Positions 45,770-57,499 of a DNA stretch of 64,000 bases are shown here, piece after piece (position 1 is the first letter of the stretch; every line of letters begins with the position of its first letter). The notes under the pieces are model-generated. The model did no database searches and was not told the origin of the DNA. It worked only from the letters and a program-made list of their open reading frames with translations. The position numbers and the translations under genes are program-made. This DNA is from Triatoma infestans (taxonomy: Eukaryota; Arthropoda; Insecta; Hemiptera; Reduviidae), in assembly GCA_011037195.1 (NCBI GenBank), contig JAAEAF010009136.1, forward strand, positions 1-64,000. The letters are read 5' to 3'.

Positions 45770-46050
45770 CAGTTATTACCGGAAGTAATATATTGAGGTA
45801 CTTTTAATACGAAATATTTTTCTTTTTTTTAGCGAATACCTTTCTCTTTCCTTGTGTGAATGTGTTTTATATATATATATATACAGCAACTCTAAAACAG
45901 CACCTCAGAAAATAAAAATAGCCGGAAGCAATTCTCTTATTTATCATCCATGACGATTTATTCGGACAGAGTTCGTCTAATGGAAGAGCCAACTCACTGA
46001 ATGGCGGTTCCAGTCTTCTGCGATTTTGTCGGAAAAAAAAAATTAAATTT
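45770..46050 (+). repeat. Family D dispersed repeat, decayed
   Basis: ttattaccggaagtaatata, gaggtacttttaatacg and tagcgaatac match 32,485-32,540. The remainder is degraded, with a TA run near 45,870. Confidence 0.5.
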
Positions 46051-46077
46051 AGGGTAACTACACTACCCTAAATTAGG

Positions 46078-46222
46078 ACCTTCACTGTGATGTTTGAAGT
46101 TAACCCTGTAAAACGGACTGAGTACTAAATCCCGACGATGGATGAAAATGCGAAACTATTATCATTAATATGAAGTAGTTTGCTATGATGGGTAAAAATC
46201 TCAAATGATATGTGTATATTTT
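46078..46222 (+). repeat. Family B right arm, copy B6 (part of a duplicated segment)
   Basis: Near-identical to 43,347-43,492, including ccgacgatggatgaaaatg and the downstream block. The left arm present in B5 is absent. Confidence 0.75.
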
Positions 46223-46455
46223 TGTTTAACTTTAAGGCGCGTCAACATCTAAGGTCATTGGCGCCTAGAGACTTTTCAATGCACTGCGGCCTCTGGACAG
46301 TGTTCTCTCGTTACAGATAATACTGTCCATCACCGCACAGTGAGCTGTAGAGGCTCCTAGGAAGAAAAAATCTAAGGGTAGCACAGCTGGACTCGAACCC
46401 GGGTCCCCCGCGTGGGAGTCCAGGACGCTAACCACTTAGCTATGCCCTTCCCTAA
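46223..46455 (-). mobile_element. SINE family 1 inside family B copy B6, with TSD
   Basis: Full-length minus-strand copy, with box B-like GGGTTCGAGTCC near 46,391-46,402. Target duplication atatgtgtatatttt (46,208-46,222) and atacgtgtatatttt (46,456-46,470) match at 14/15. Same insertion site as the SINE at 43,493-43,707. Confidence 0.88.
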
Positions 46456-46739
46456 ATACGTGTATATTTTCATTTTAAAAACTAAATTAATAAAGGATGA
46501 AAACTTAAAAAAAAAAAAAAATTTAAACTTGATATTGAAAATTTGATACGATCTCAATTTTTTTCTCTTACAGCCGTATGAAAAAGTAAAAACATTTATA
46601 AGTACCCAAAACAACATTAATTAGAAATTTAAATCGTAAATCTGATAGGACTGAAACCTATTTGTTAATTTAAATTCCATTCCGTATGTTTGAATGTTTA
46701 ATAAATCACGAGAGTGAGGAAAAAATATGTAAGTGGAAA

Positions 46740-46910
46740 TGAGGTTGTGGGTGGTTGACTAGATATCCTAAAGCCAACTCGGTGCACACATCAATACTCT
46801 GCAGGCCCTGTGTATGTGCATACTAGTCAGTGTAAGTGTACGGTTTGGATGCCTGTAGGGATGCCAAGATCCCCGGTCAAGTGGCCAACCCACATTTCTT
46901 AAAGTGTGAA
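46740..46910 (+). repeat. Family E repeat, copy 2
   Basis: ctctgcaggccctgtg, gtgtaagtgtacggtt, gggatgccaagatcc and caagtggccaacccac align in order with 21,270-21,385. Confidence 0.5.
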
Positions 46911-47286
46911 TAGTAAGCTGAATACTATAAATTTACTAGTTAACATTTAATATTATATTAAAGCGTAAAAAGTTTAAAAACAAATAGATAAATAAATCTA
47001 AAAGAAAACATGCAACGGAACCAGCGAGTTCAAAGAAAACATACCGAAGTGATCTGTATAAGCAGGATTTGACATTGGGTTTTATGTTATTTTTCATAAG
47101 CTAGCACTCAGGCCTTTCCAACAGGAAGCCAAATTAATATAGGTTAGGTAATTCCGTTGCTTCTGCACGTTAAGCTACTAGAGTTTTAGGTGCATTAGAC
47201 AAGGCTGTTCGCACCATGCCAAATCCGCCTGACCAAGTAATCAAATTCGTTCATTTTTTTATTTATTTATAAATTTCTCTTACAAT

Positions 47287-47508
47287 TTTTTTTTTTTTTT
47301 TTTTAAGGCGCGTGAACACCTATGGTCATTAGCGCCCGGAGCCTTCTCACTAAGAAGGCCTCCGGACAGTGTTCTCTCGTTACAGACAACACTGTCCATC
47401 ACTGGACAGTGAGCTGTAGAGGCCCCTAGGAAGAAAATATCTAAGGGTAGCACAGCTGGACCCTCCGCGTGGGATTCCACTACACTAACCACTTAGCTGT
47501 TCCCTTCC
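47287..47508 (-). mobile_element. SINE family 1, slightly deleted copy with 8-bp TSD
   Basis: Tail T run at 47,288-47,303, the body with both hairpin segments, and a tRNA-like head missing box B sequence near 47,460. Flanked by cttacaat at 47,279-47,286 and 47,509-47,516. Confidence 0.85.
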
Positions 47509-47924
47509 CTTACAATAATGTTAGATTTATTCTTATATACTTCCCAATAATAGTTGGCTTCATAGTATTTGAAAGAGTATGCACGAAATATTTGGAATTA
47601 TTTCCCCACAAATTGAATTCAATTGAAAAAATTAAATTGTTGTCTAGCCTTAAACAATAAAAAGATAGTGCCGAGCCAAATTGCAGTGTACGGGAATCAA
47701 TAAGAACGCTGTTAAGGTGACAAACAATGGTGCCAGCGTTATTCCTGTGCGTCCCACTGATATACCTGTTCACATAAAAGAATTATCAGAAATTGGCAGC
47801 ATCAGTGAGACCAAATAAATGATATTAAACCAACTTGTGCGCAAGTTGATAACCTACGGCTTGGTGAATCTGTTATTTTCACGAGACTTCACACGCAAGA
47901 ATAGGTAGCTTTTAATAGGAGTTA

Positions 47925-48125
47925 GAAGACGGAGGTTCCTGCAAGTGGTGCAGGAAACATTTGCGGTATTTCACATGATGGAAGAGTGCCAGGGCGTTGC
48001 GACAATGAGATCATGCAGGTAAAAGACAGGCCTGCAACATGATTTGCGTGCAGTGCTAGAAGAAGGGTCTTATTATAAGAGAAAGCTCTACAAAAGGAGT
48101 TTGGCATGAGCCCCATTATACTAAT
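47925..48125 (-). pseudogene. I-like ORF2 C-terminal fragment, minus strand, heavily decayed
   Basis: The minus-strand start MGLMPNSFCRAF corresponds to MGLMPDPFCRVC of the 29,194-30,286 element. The following residues have lost the zinc motif. Orientation is opposite to the related fragment at 48,385. Confidence 0.55.
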
Positions 48126-48139
48126 ATTATATTAGATTA

Positions 48140-48300
48140 CACTTAATACAACATTAAGAAATATTAGTAACGTTGCTAGGATCCCAAATTTGGAGAAAAC
48201 TGGTTAACTTGAGAGTGACTTTACAGAATAGGTTTCGGAGTTTTAAATTTTCTCGAAAACGGCTCCAATGATTTTTTTAAACTTGGAATGCCAGTTGATG
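48140..48300 (+). repeat. Family D dispersed repeat, short
   Basis: cgttgctaggatcccaaatt, gactttacagaataggtttc, ttttctcgaaaacggctcc and caatgattttttt, as in the second unit of 32,825-32,950. Confidence 0.65.
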
Positions 48301-48384
48301 CCAGCTACAACTTAGCGATTTCCCAGCTAATAAAACTGTCATTATGAATTAGTTTCTGTCAATTTTCTATTAGTGAGATGTTGC

Positions 48385-48720
48385 CGTGTCTTTCACGGAC
48401 CTCTCCCAGTCTCTACTAGACACTGTTGTTTAAGGAAACACCTCTACAAAATGAGACTCATGCCAAACCCCTTTTGTAGAGTTTGTAAGACAGTGTTAAG
48501 AAATACCCATCCATCTAAGGTCACATTACTTTGGTTGTGAGGAAATTAGATTCAGGAGCTTTGATCGAAACAGGATATCTGTCGAAAAGCTTAGGCTATT
48601 TCCTTTTAATGTTTTGATCCGATCGGTACGTACAGCGGTGAATCTTAGGTGGGTTAGACTTGGGTCTGGATGTTTACTCTAGATCCATTTCCTTGTTGCT
48701 TTTCTTTAGGGTAGATATAT
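48385..48720 (+). pseudogene. I-like element 3' fragment
   Basis: gtctttcacggacctctc, gtttaaggaaacacctctac and ctcatgccaaaccccttttg align with 29,979-30,090. Downstream parts match through the RWVRLGSG-type end to gggtagatatatgggacc of the 3' UTR. Stops and frameshifts throughout. Confidence 0.75.
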
Positions 48721-48729
48721 GGGACCCTT

Positions 48730-50620
48730 TTGAATTTAAAAATTAAATTAAAATTAACACAAACTCCAGATTTGTAGGAATTCCTATGTTGCGAATAAAG
48801 ATCCGGAGAATATTGTATTGTATATTTCCTTATAACCTCTTCAAAATTCATCATTATGTGGTTTGTAGGAAACTTGCTAAATTAGAAGAATGTCATTTCA
48901 AACGAGCTCCATCAAAGTCTATCTAGAAATCTATGGCTCTTGATAAACTTTTTTGAAAAGCCACACATATATCTTACTATTCGCTTAGACCAATCTAAAT
49001 GTCCAGCCAAGTGGTTTGTAATAAATTATTTCAGTTGTAGTGTTTAGTAAAACGCCTAACCCTAACTAATTCAACATGCCTACCTCCCTCACTCAGCAAA
49101 CTTTGACAGGAAGTTGTGTTAAGAGGAACCAGTGGAGCTTACTCAATTGCCTTAAACAAACATCGTTTACCCAGGTAACTTCAAGTACCACTACAATAAT
49201 TATAATTGATATTCAAAGGTGTAAATAAATTGTTACAGGCATTGCAGGCATGTTGCTTCTTTAGGAGTTATCATTTAACACAGTCTATATTTTCCGATTT
49301 ATCACAAACTATCTAATATTCTATCTACTTTTACCACAAATTATCTAATACATTTTATGATTAAGGATTGAAAAGATATATTATTGTTATTATCAACATT
49401 TGTACATTTATACCTAACAAAATTGCAAGCATGGTGCTAAGGTCTTGTGACCAGTAACAAAAGCGCCTTAAATCTATAAACTAGTCGTTGGCTTATCCCC
49501 CCACCTCTTATCGCTGTTACCTGCTATATATCGTTATCATCCCTAGTTTTACTCTTTCATAAGCTCTTAGTGTGGTGGGCTGCTAAGGTAAACCACGCTG
49601 TTACAACTGCTAAAGGTAAGAGGATTATATATAACCTTCTTCCTTGCTTGTATATTTCCTTATAACCACTACTAAGGGAACACACCAGCAGTGCGCTCGT
49701 CCCTCACCGCCTCCCCACGTTGCTCAACACCATATTCCTGCTGCATAAGGCGATGGTAACGTGCTTTACTAAACTTTCTAAGATATTGTTATTTCATTCA
49801 CGTAACTTGTTTTAGCTGTTTTATAACACGGTTTTATAACACTCCTGTTCCATCAAAATATGAATATTTGAATGTTTTGGTTAAAATAAACAAAACAATT
49901 ATTCGTTTAATTATATATATCAGACTCTCAGTTCTTGAGGAGAAGAGGCATCCTATTTTCGCATCCATTTTCCAGGATAATAAATTTATCGAATTTAACA
50001 GATTTTTCTACTTTATTGAATTTTGTTGATTGAAAATAAGAATGAAGTCTTTTCAGTATAGACAGTGTTGTAGGTGTTAATTATGGCAACCCAATATACG
50101 CGCTGGATTTAGTACAGATTATGGTACAGAAATTTACATAGAATAAATTTCTATGCCCAATAAGTTGTACTAGAAGAAGGCAGAAAACCTTACAACTATA
50201 CCGAGCGTGTTTTCTATTCTGAATTTTTACGAAAGAGTTTGCTGATCACACAATCATGGAACTGCCCATGAAAGTGCTCACGGGTGTGTAGGAAAAGTTT
50301 CATAATGACCGACGAACTTCCATAATTTTATACATTCGTTTTCTTTCTGAATGGTAAGTGAACAGTAATAGATATATCTCTCCAAACAAGTTTACATAGG
50401 CGTGTGAAATAAACAATGATTTTAAAGACAAAATTAATGATAATGTGATCCGTCGACTGTTGAACTCGCAAAGTAAATTTCTGCATCTGTATATTTAATC
50501 TAACCATCTATGTTATTAATTTGAAAAAATTGGAAATTGAGATTGTTGAAGCACATCTAAGTAGGTTGTTAGGGTTGAATAATTTCTTTAATTTATTCAA
50601 GATGGAATATATATAGTAAC

Positions 50621-50655
<35 letters not shown>

Positions 50656-50941
50656 TGTGAAATGTATACGTAGTACAAGTAGTAAGATTGTAGAAGACGT
50701 GCCATCTAGATGTGCCTATGTACCTGCAGTATGACCTCTATTGAGAGTGGAAATACGTGACAGAGAAATGGTTGAGTAAGCAGAGATGTGAACAAGTAAC
50801 GCGGGCCCCAAACAGCTTCACAGCCGCGGATGGTTACTTTCAAAGCAAGTACCGTCTTTCACTATACCTTATTCACTGCTGCTGTCTTCTTACTTTTCTC
50901 ATCTATTCAACTCACACGCACAGAAATACACACACACACAT

Positions 50942-50972
<31 letters not shown>

Positions 50973-53395
50973 CCACTTCTTTAGATCTATTCCCTTTATT
51001 TCACCCCAGCCCGGTATCTCCGTGTTTTTTGCCGCCTTCTTACTACAAAGTCCTCTACTTCTGCCAATTTTCTACTCGTATAAACAATAGGATAAAAACT
51101 TCTTTCATATAACCCTCGTCTGGAATGAATTATTTGTCACCATTTATCATCCTTTCCCGTGTGGAATTTTTGTTCGTCCATTATTTATTTAATTTATTTC
51201 CAATAATTATTTATTAAGTGAATGTATAAAACACCATTCACTTTATAATTTCTAAACAAAAATCTGTATGAATTATATAAAAATATTTAATAATTAAATA
51301 AAATTATATAAAAATTATTTATGATATTTTATCATTTATTATGTATTATTTCTTCCATACACTTGCTGCGTGTGTGCTTGCGAATCTAGTTTGAAGGCTT
51401 GTTTGCGTGTTTAAGGGATTTATTTTTCTAATACTTATGAATTCCTAGTTTAAACATAGACAATTCCAAATAATTCTGGGATGACGCCCATTCCTCATTA
51501 CATCGCTTTCTTTCATACCTGTTCTCAATCCTCATAACAGCATTTTTGTCTGTATTTTGTATCCGTTGAATGTAGCAAACAACCCGAATATAGACATTAA
51601 CTTTAGCAGACCTTTACTGTTGTTCTTTCTGCAAACCTTGATCCTGTTATCGCATTCTACCGGAGAAGTTATGTAGCTTGAATTTTGGTTCCTAAAGGGA
51701 TCGCAATAGATCTCGTTTTATAGCCATTTTCTTCTCACAAAAAAAAAAAGAAACGAAAAAGAAAACTCCGGAAACGGACTGATATGAAAGGTAAAGAGTT
51801 GGTTCAGAATTGAACATATTAGATAGGCTCTTTACAAATATCTCGTTACTGCAATCTAAAGAACCCTCACAGGGTCTCTAACCCGGCCTCCAACATGAAG
51901 ATGATTGATTTGCTATATAGTTATTCAAAAGTTACACTCCAAATGTTCACAATGCGTAATTAAAATAAAAAAATTTCTAACTAAAATCTCAAAATGAAAT
52001 TAATAATTAATAAAATATAAAGTGACAACTCGGCTTTACAATAAAAAATAATAATGCAAACATCGTAGAAACACGCTAAACTTCGTTATGTTTAATTAAT
52101 ATCATTCAACATTTCGGTAATATATCTGAAAATTATTAGGTATATAAATTTTAAGCGATCACATGATGTGTCGTCACATGAAGATTGATGTTGGCAGGCT
52201 TGTTATTACTGGTTGCTAACTAGTCTCTTTAGTTCCACTTAGATTGTCACTTAGTGCCAATTATACTTATATCATCAATATTCGTTGTATCAAGGTTCAA
52301 TTGATTTCTCATAGTTATAGATTGATAAATGAACGGTGATTGTATGTACAAATATTCAATAGTATATAATAAATAATAGCTTTCTGCCATTTAATAGTAT
52401 ACACGCTGACAGGTAGTTTATTATTAAGAAAATATTCTAGGCAGAATATTATTTATTTTATTAATATTTCTTTGTTATTTATTATTTCTTGTTTTCTTAC
52501 ATGAATATGTTGTTATGTTCGTGCTATTTGGACACATACCAGTTTGGCCTTTAGATTTTGAAATCCTTTCCTTCAGTCCGTCTGTAGTCATCGGCATTAG
52601 ATACTACTGAATGAACATATAAAATATAAAGTAATGTCGTATTTTTCTAATTTTAAATTGATTTTTTTTAAACGTACATACACCACTAGTCTGTCATATA
52701 TACACCATTTTGGTGAACAACTTCTCTGCACCTTTCGGGTGCTTTTCGTCTCCTCCCAAAAAGTATTATTTTTTTGGCCGAAGTATTTCTCCAATTGGTC
52801 ATATCAAAAGTTTTTCCATTAATAATAAATAATTTTGCAAAGTTCGAAATACAAGGAAATCAGAGGCACTACATTAAGGTCGGGTAGGGTAAAACAGTCC
52901 ACCCAAATTGGCACGTCACGAAGATTCCTGTTTACCATATTCTGGTTGCTTTGAACGCTGCACAAACAGGATTTCTCTCTAACCCACCAACCAATTCAAG
53001 CAGGGCATGATATTTTGGTTTATAAGTATAATGGAGTTGATGAGGAGAGAAATTAGGATTGATTAATTAAACGAGATCTGAAGACACGGTTATAATATGG
53101 CTATAAGCTTACATAAACTGCACTGGATTTGTAATGATTTTATAGAATAAAGGGGTAGAGTAGAGTTATGACACAATGTGATGTATGTGGTTGAATCTGA
53201 TAGATTGATCGATCCATGTCTAGAGCTCTCACTGGCTTATATACAGGTTCCCCACTCTGGTCTGCTTAAATGAGAGAGTACCAGAGAGAGTTTGTTTTCT
53301 CTCGGTCGGGCTTGGCTCTCTCTCTTGCCGTTACATAAGGCTTTCTCCACGATCCTCTTCAAGGGATTACTGTCCGTAAAATTTTTTTATTTTTA
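48730..53395. other. Long AT-rich stretch with TA/CA microsatellites, no recognised gene
   Basis: TA run at about 50,623-50,652; CA then TA run at about 50,928-50,967. Two less AT-rich zones (about 51,760-51,910 and 52,870-53,350, the latter with a tatatacagg box) may be element remnants, but no domain or termini were found. Confidence 0.4.
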
Positions 53396-53404
53396 TTTTT
53401 TTAA

Positions 53405-53830
53405 AAACATGTCATTTTCGTGGAGCTCTAGCAGCAGCGAATCACAAACGGAAATTCAATCCATCGGGTTCTTTTCGCTTAAGGTGCGGACAATTATCGA
53501 TACTGCGAACAAAGCCAAATTTGTGTAAATAAGAAATTACACTTGATTGAGATATTCCAAGTATTTATCATTCTCGGATATTATAGGATTATTTTTAAAT
53601 AAAACTTCAATTTGGTCGTCATCTGTAGTAGTTGGCCTTCCAGAGCGATTGTTGTCTTCTAAAGAGGTATCTCCTGTCCGAAACTTGCACATCCACTAGC
53701 CAACCACATTTCCTTTATACACTTCAACTATTTTTTTCTTTCCTATACGAAAGTAAAGTAGCATTATGCACCGAAAATACAGTTTATTTTATTCCATATT
53801 GTACGAGTAGGGAATTGTAGTGAACATTAG
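53405..53830 (-). pseudogene. Mariner-like transposase N-terminal fragment
   Basis: Minus-strand translation: CKFRTGDTSLEDNNRSGRP followed directly by TTTDDDQIEVLFKNNP (about 53,575-53,690), the linker between the two helix-turn-helix units of mariner transposases. After a frameshift GISQSSVISYLHKFGFVRS follows (about 53,500-53,555), the second HTH, and then a trace of ISVCDSLLL and LHENDMFLKK (about 53,400-53,450). The catalytic DDD domain is missing. Stops and shifts show a dead copy. No TIR pair was identified. Confidence 0.78.
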
Positions 53831-53834
53831 TTAA

Positions 53835-54465
53835 TTGTAATTCCCATGGAACTGTTTATAAACAAGTATATATATGAGTAAAATGATTACTACCAATGTG
53901 AAAAGATATATGTGACCTAATCCAGTGACACCAATTACTAGAAAAGCAAAAATCCGACATTATTTTCTGATCAACCCAATATTTACTTCTTTAGAAAAGA
54001 GAATCATAACAAGATTGGCGGAGATTGAAGATGATTCCGTTGTCTTATAACAGTTTTAAGGTGGGCAACGTAGTATCAAACTTTTTCTTGGTCCAATTAC
54101 ACACGCTTCTTCCATCTTTCTTCACCAACATTTCACTTCTGATTTACTTTCTTTCTAAAAAGTTTCCTCTCCCCAAAAAACTTTCCCATAGTCATTTTTA
54201 TTAATAACAAAAGAAATATATTACGTCACACAAATTGTTCCTCCATTTTTTTTAGATTTTCTATATTCAAAAATATAAATTTTGTAGCTGTAAAAATTGT
54301 AGATGCATATGGACCACAGCTACTTCTGCAGAGTTCTTGATGGACATTAGTTTCCCATAGTGCTCACATTACACACAGAATAATGGAAAATTCTTTTGAA
54401 TTATATCGTTATTACAAAAAAAACATTAGCGAAGGTTTTTTGGCTATACTATTGTAAAATTTTAC
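53835..54465. other. AT-rich stretch without recognised feature
   Basis: Nothing coding or repetitive was recognised. Confidence 0.4.
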
Positions 54466-54469
54466 AGTG

Positions 54470-54830
54470 ATTATCAAATCTGATATCTCAGAGTTTCCTA
54501 CGATTTCTCCATTTTTTAAAAACAAATTTATATCTCTTAAAGCTTTTAAGAGATACTATTGCGAACTTATCAAAGTTTCGAAATTTACTATTTAACGAAA
54601 ATACATGTTTTTAGGTTCAAGGAAAACACCATGTTTTATATGAAATGATGAAAGGCTAAGTTGTGGGTTCTATATTTGGAAGTAATCAGAAATAGAAAGC
54701 TCAAACAAATCTCAAACTTGTATTTAGTTTTGGCATCTCTAGTGGATCCGCAATTGGTAAATATCCGTTAACCAAATGTACCACTTACTATTTATTTTCG
54801 TTTCACAATTTGGCTACAAATTTAGAAACA
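54470..54830 (+). repeat. Family D-related repeat, decayed
   Basis: Contains gagtttcctacgatttctcc, agtaatcagaaatagaaagc, gcatctctagtggatccgc and gttaaccaaatgtaccact, resembling parts of family D in mixed order. Lower confidence than the other copies. Confidence 0.4.
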
Positions 54831-54989
54831 TCCATTGTCCATTTATATTATTAATTTAATAATAGTGCTACACAAACTTATTCAAACGAATTACAAAAGA
54901 TCTCAAAATTGTAGTGATCAAAAGAAGTTGGGGGTTGAGGGTAGGACTTGGAAATCACATATGAATTATCAGGAGGGTGGAAAAGTTGG

Positions 54990-55740
54990 TTGTACTTTAG
55001 GTTTCAATTTTCACAGCATCCATCTCTGAGGTGAGCTTGGTGGGGATTATCGGCTGCCTAAAGTGCTGATTGCAGCAAATAGTTGTTTGTCTTTCACGCA
55101 TCGCTCTTAGGTGAGTGGTTGATTTAAGGAAACATTACTATATAATCGGGCCAACCCATACCTCTTTAGTAGAGGTGGTTAGACAGAAGGAAAAACATCC
55201 ATCCACCCATCATGTGATATGTTGTTTTGCTTAGTGACAAGATTAGTGTATGATCTTTGGTATAATAGGATCTGAAGAAGAGCGGAGAGAAACACAAAAG
55301 TGACAATCTAGTTACCCCCTAAAGCCAGTCTAGGGCGCGAGAGTGTGTATATATACAGCCGAGCTAGCCCTACAGGGGGACAGTTTTTACAACAGTTTAC
55401 AACGAGTCAGCAAACTACTATTACCCTTCCTTTCACTCAGTCTAAATCTCTCGCTACGTTTTCTGTTATAAAATCTTGGCAGAAAAATCCTTTCTCACTA
55501 ATTTTCTCTCCTTCTAAAAACTATTATATTTGATCAGAACAGGATTCATATAGAAGAGTTGCGGAAATTTCCCTTGAGATAATTAACAGAATTCTTCTGA
55601 CTGCTGGATTAGGTCCAAGTCTTAAATTTTTATTCTAGACAAGTCTTACTATTTTTTTCTGGGTTTGCTAGTGGGCCCAGAGACGTATTGGATAGCGTAA
55701 GGTTTAATGCCTCACGTAGGGCGAGCAATTAATATAATAC
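54990..55740 (+). pseudogene. I-like element 3' fragment, interrupted by an LTR-like insertion
   Basis: tcggctgcctaaagtgctga and gtctttcacgcatc (55,045-55,105) align with 29,918-29,995. gatttaaggaaacattacta and the following 100 bp align with 30,035-30,170. After the insertion at 55,273-55,541 the match resumes (attaggtccaagtc, ctagtgggcccagagacgta, ttggatagcgtaaggttta) up to the 3' UTR end near 55,740. Confidence 0.75.
55273..55541. mobile_element. LTR-like insertion (possible solo LTR) in an I-like fragment
   Basis: A 269-bp block interrupts the I-like sequence. It starts TG and ends CA, is flanked by ggatc/ggatt (4 of 5), and contains a TATA-like tgtatatatacag. A diverged relative with the same order (gagaaacacaaaa, ctac.agggacag, acaacagttta, gtcagcaaac, aaatctctcgcta) lies at 59,092-59,342. 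The size, TG...CA ends and 5-bp flank suggest a solo LTR. An unrelated non-autonomous element is possible. Confidence 0.55.
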
Positions 55741-55744
55741 ACCT

Positions 55745-56395
55745 TAGTTTTGGACAGTCTACAATTTTAAATTTTAATGTCTTTTACTAAAACAATGACT
55801 TTCTCAAAACAAATAATGATTATAAAATATAATAATAATCAAAAGTTATATTAATATAAGCTATTGTTTCCAAAAAAATAAATAATAACAATAAAAACAC
55901 AAAAATAAATAAATCAATAAACGAACGCAAAAAGAATGTTGATGAATAGCTACTAGATGGTTGATATTATTATAGTAGGGTGATGTGTCATGCTGGTCAT
56001 GTTGAGGACATAGTAGTGGGAACAGGACTTTTGAAGCTATCAATAGTATTACTATTCACAGCACAGATCTTATAAATACATTTAGAATGTACAGTCGTTT
56101 TATGTGAAAGACTTTCAGAAAGGCTGTTATATTGTGGCCCTAGTATTTACTTAGTTTAGACTCTATGCTTTGAAATGTGAGACTTTTACAACACTCACAC
56201 CATTAACAAAATGTGTTTTCATATCCATTCTGTTTCATGAAATAACTGGAAATAAACTTATTCACCAACAAAAATAAAAATAGAGCATAAATAAATATAA
56301 AAGACCAGTTTGAAAATTGGTACGTTATAATTTTATAGCTCTAAATGGCAAATATTTTTTTAAAAATTTGGAATTTATATTAAAATGTTATTGCA
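55745..56395. other. AT-rich stretch without recognised feature
   Basis: Nothing recognised. Confidence 0.4.
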
Positions 56396-56399
56396 ATCA

Positions 56400-56745
56400 A
56401 TAATAGACAGTGGGGGTAGCTACACAGTTTAATGAAGGTGGCACTTTAGAGGGAAGCCTAAAGTTACCCCCACCCCACCCCACCTAATCAACAACTTATC
56501 CAACACCAATTTCCCCAGAATAAAGTTTTGAATAATAAAAAAAAAAAATCTCGTGTGAAACACTCACATAACTTTCTCTTATTCCAGTTTACAAAATTGT
56601 AATTGACGAATTTTATAGTTAGTACATCAAATTTAATGAAATTCGTCGATATTTTTATGAAGAAAATCACAAAAACTGAAAAACTGTACAGTAAAAACGC
56701 ACTTCCAGTCATCTGATTTTTTCAAACTCGGAATTTCAACAATTA
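56400..56745 (-). repeat. Family D dispersed repeat
   Basis: On the plus strand as reverse complement: ggcactttagagggaagcct, aataaagttttgaataata, gaagaaaatcacaaaaactg, gcacttccagtcatctg and aaactcggaatttc. Confidence 0.6.
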
Positions 56746-56772
56746 ATAGATTAATAGATTAATTTTTATTTA

Positions 56773-57490
56773 GATGATGATAATAATAATAATAACCTTT
56801 ATTTACATATTTTACGCTACAAAAAACAGATAAAATGACTTCTGGAAAAAATAAAATAACGAAAAAAATATTGATTACAATGAAAGTCACTATTCACAAA
56901 CACAAAAGGTTTTCTTTTCTCATCTCTTCATTTCTTCCACTTCTTCTAAAGTGCATATGTAAAATATGTAGACCTTGCCTGAAGGGAGTTATATAGTCAA
57001 GTTCGGTGACCAACCATACCTTGTAACTGGGAGTTCAATGACCTCTCTTCCATCTGTTCACTTTTCCTGGTCCAATATTCCCTGTCCGGAGCTATTCTCA
57101 TCCAATTGACTCCTTCTTCCATCTTAATTTCATCTGACCACCTCTTTAATGGCCTACCCTTGTTCCGCTTCCTACCTAAAGGTGTCCATTCTATTAAAAT
57201 TTTTGTCCAGCGATGGTTGCCCCTTCTAGCTATTATGTGACCAGCCCATTCCCACTTTAACTTCTTGGCAAATCACGCTGCATCCCTTACTGAAGTTGCC
57301 GCTCTAATAGTCTCATTTCTGATTCTATCACTTCTTTTCACATTCAGCATACTTCGTTCAATGCTCCTTTGCCAAACTTACATTTTTCTTTCCTGTGCTT
57401 CCGTGGATGACCATGTCTGACATCGATATGTCAATGCAGGGAGAATACTGGTATTGAAAACACAGGTCTTTCATTTCTGCCTCCAACCAG
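56773..57490 (-). pseudogene. RTE-like LINE 3' end with (AAT)n tail
   Basis: Minus-strand translations in shifting frames show a YRCQTWSSTEAQERKM region (about 57,395-57,440), then KLKWEWAGHIIARRGNHRWT, RKRNKGRPLKRWSDEIK and MRIAPDREYWTRKSEQMEER (about 57,040-57,280). The order W.GH...R...RWT, G+P..RW.DD, A.DR..W is the conserved C-terminal end of RTE-type ORF2. A 3' UTR of about 200 bp follows, ending in (aat)n (plus strand 56,774-56,801). The RT core is absent and the frames are broken. Confidence 0.72.
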
Positions 57491-57499
57491 CTTCCGAGA

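Noticed and set aside
50623..50967. Functional TATA promoter cluster
   Set aside because: TA/CA dinucleotide runs explain the TATA matches; no transcript evidence or adjacent ORF.
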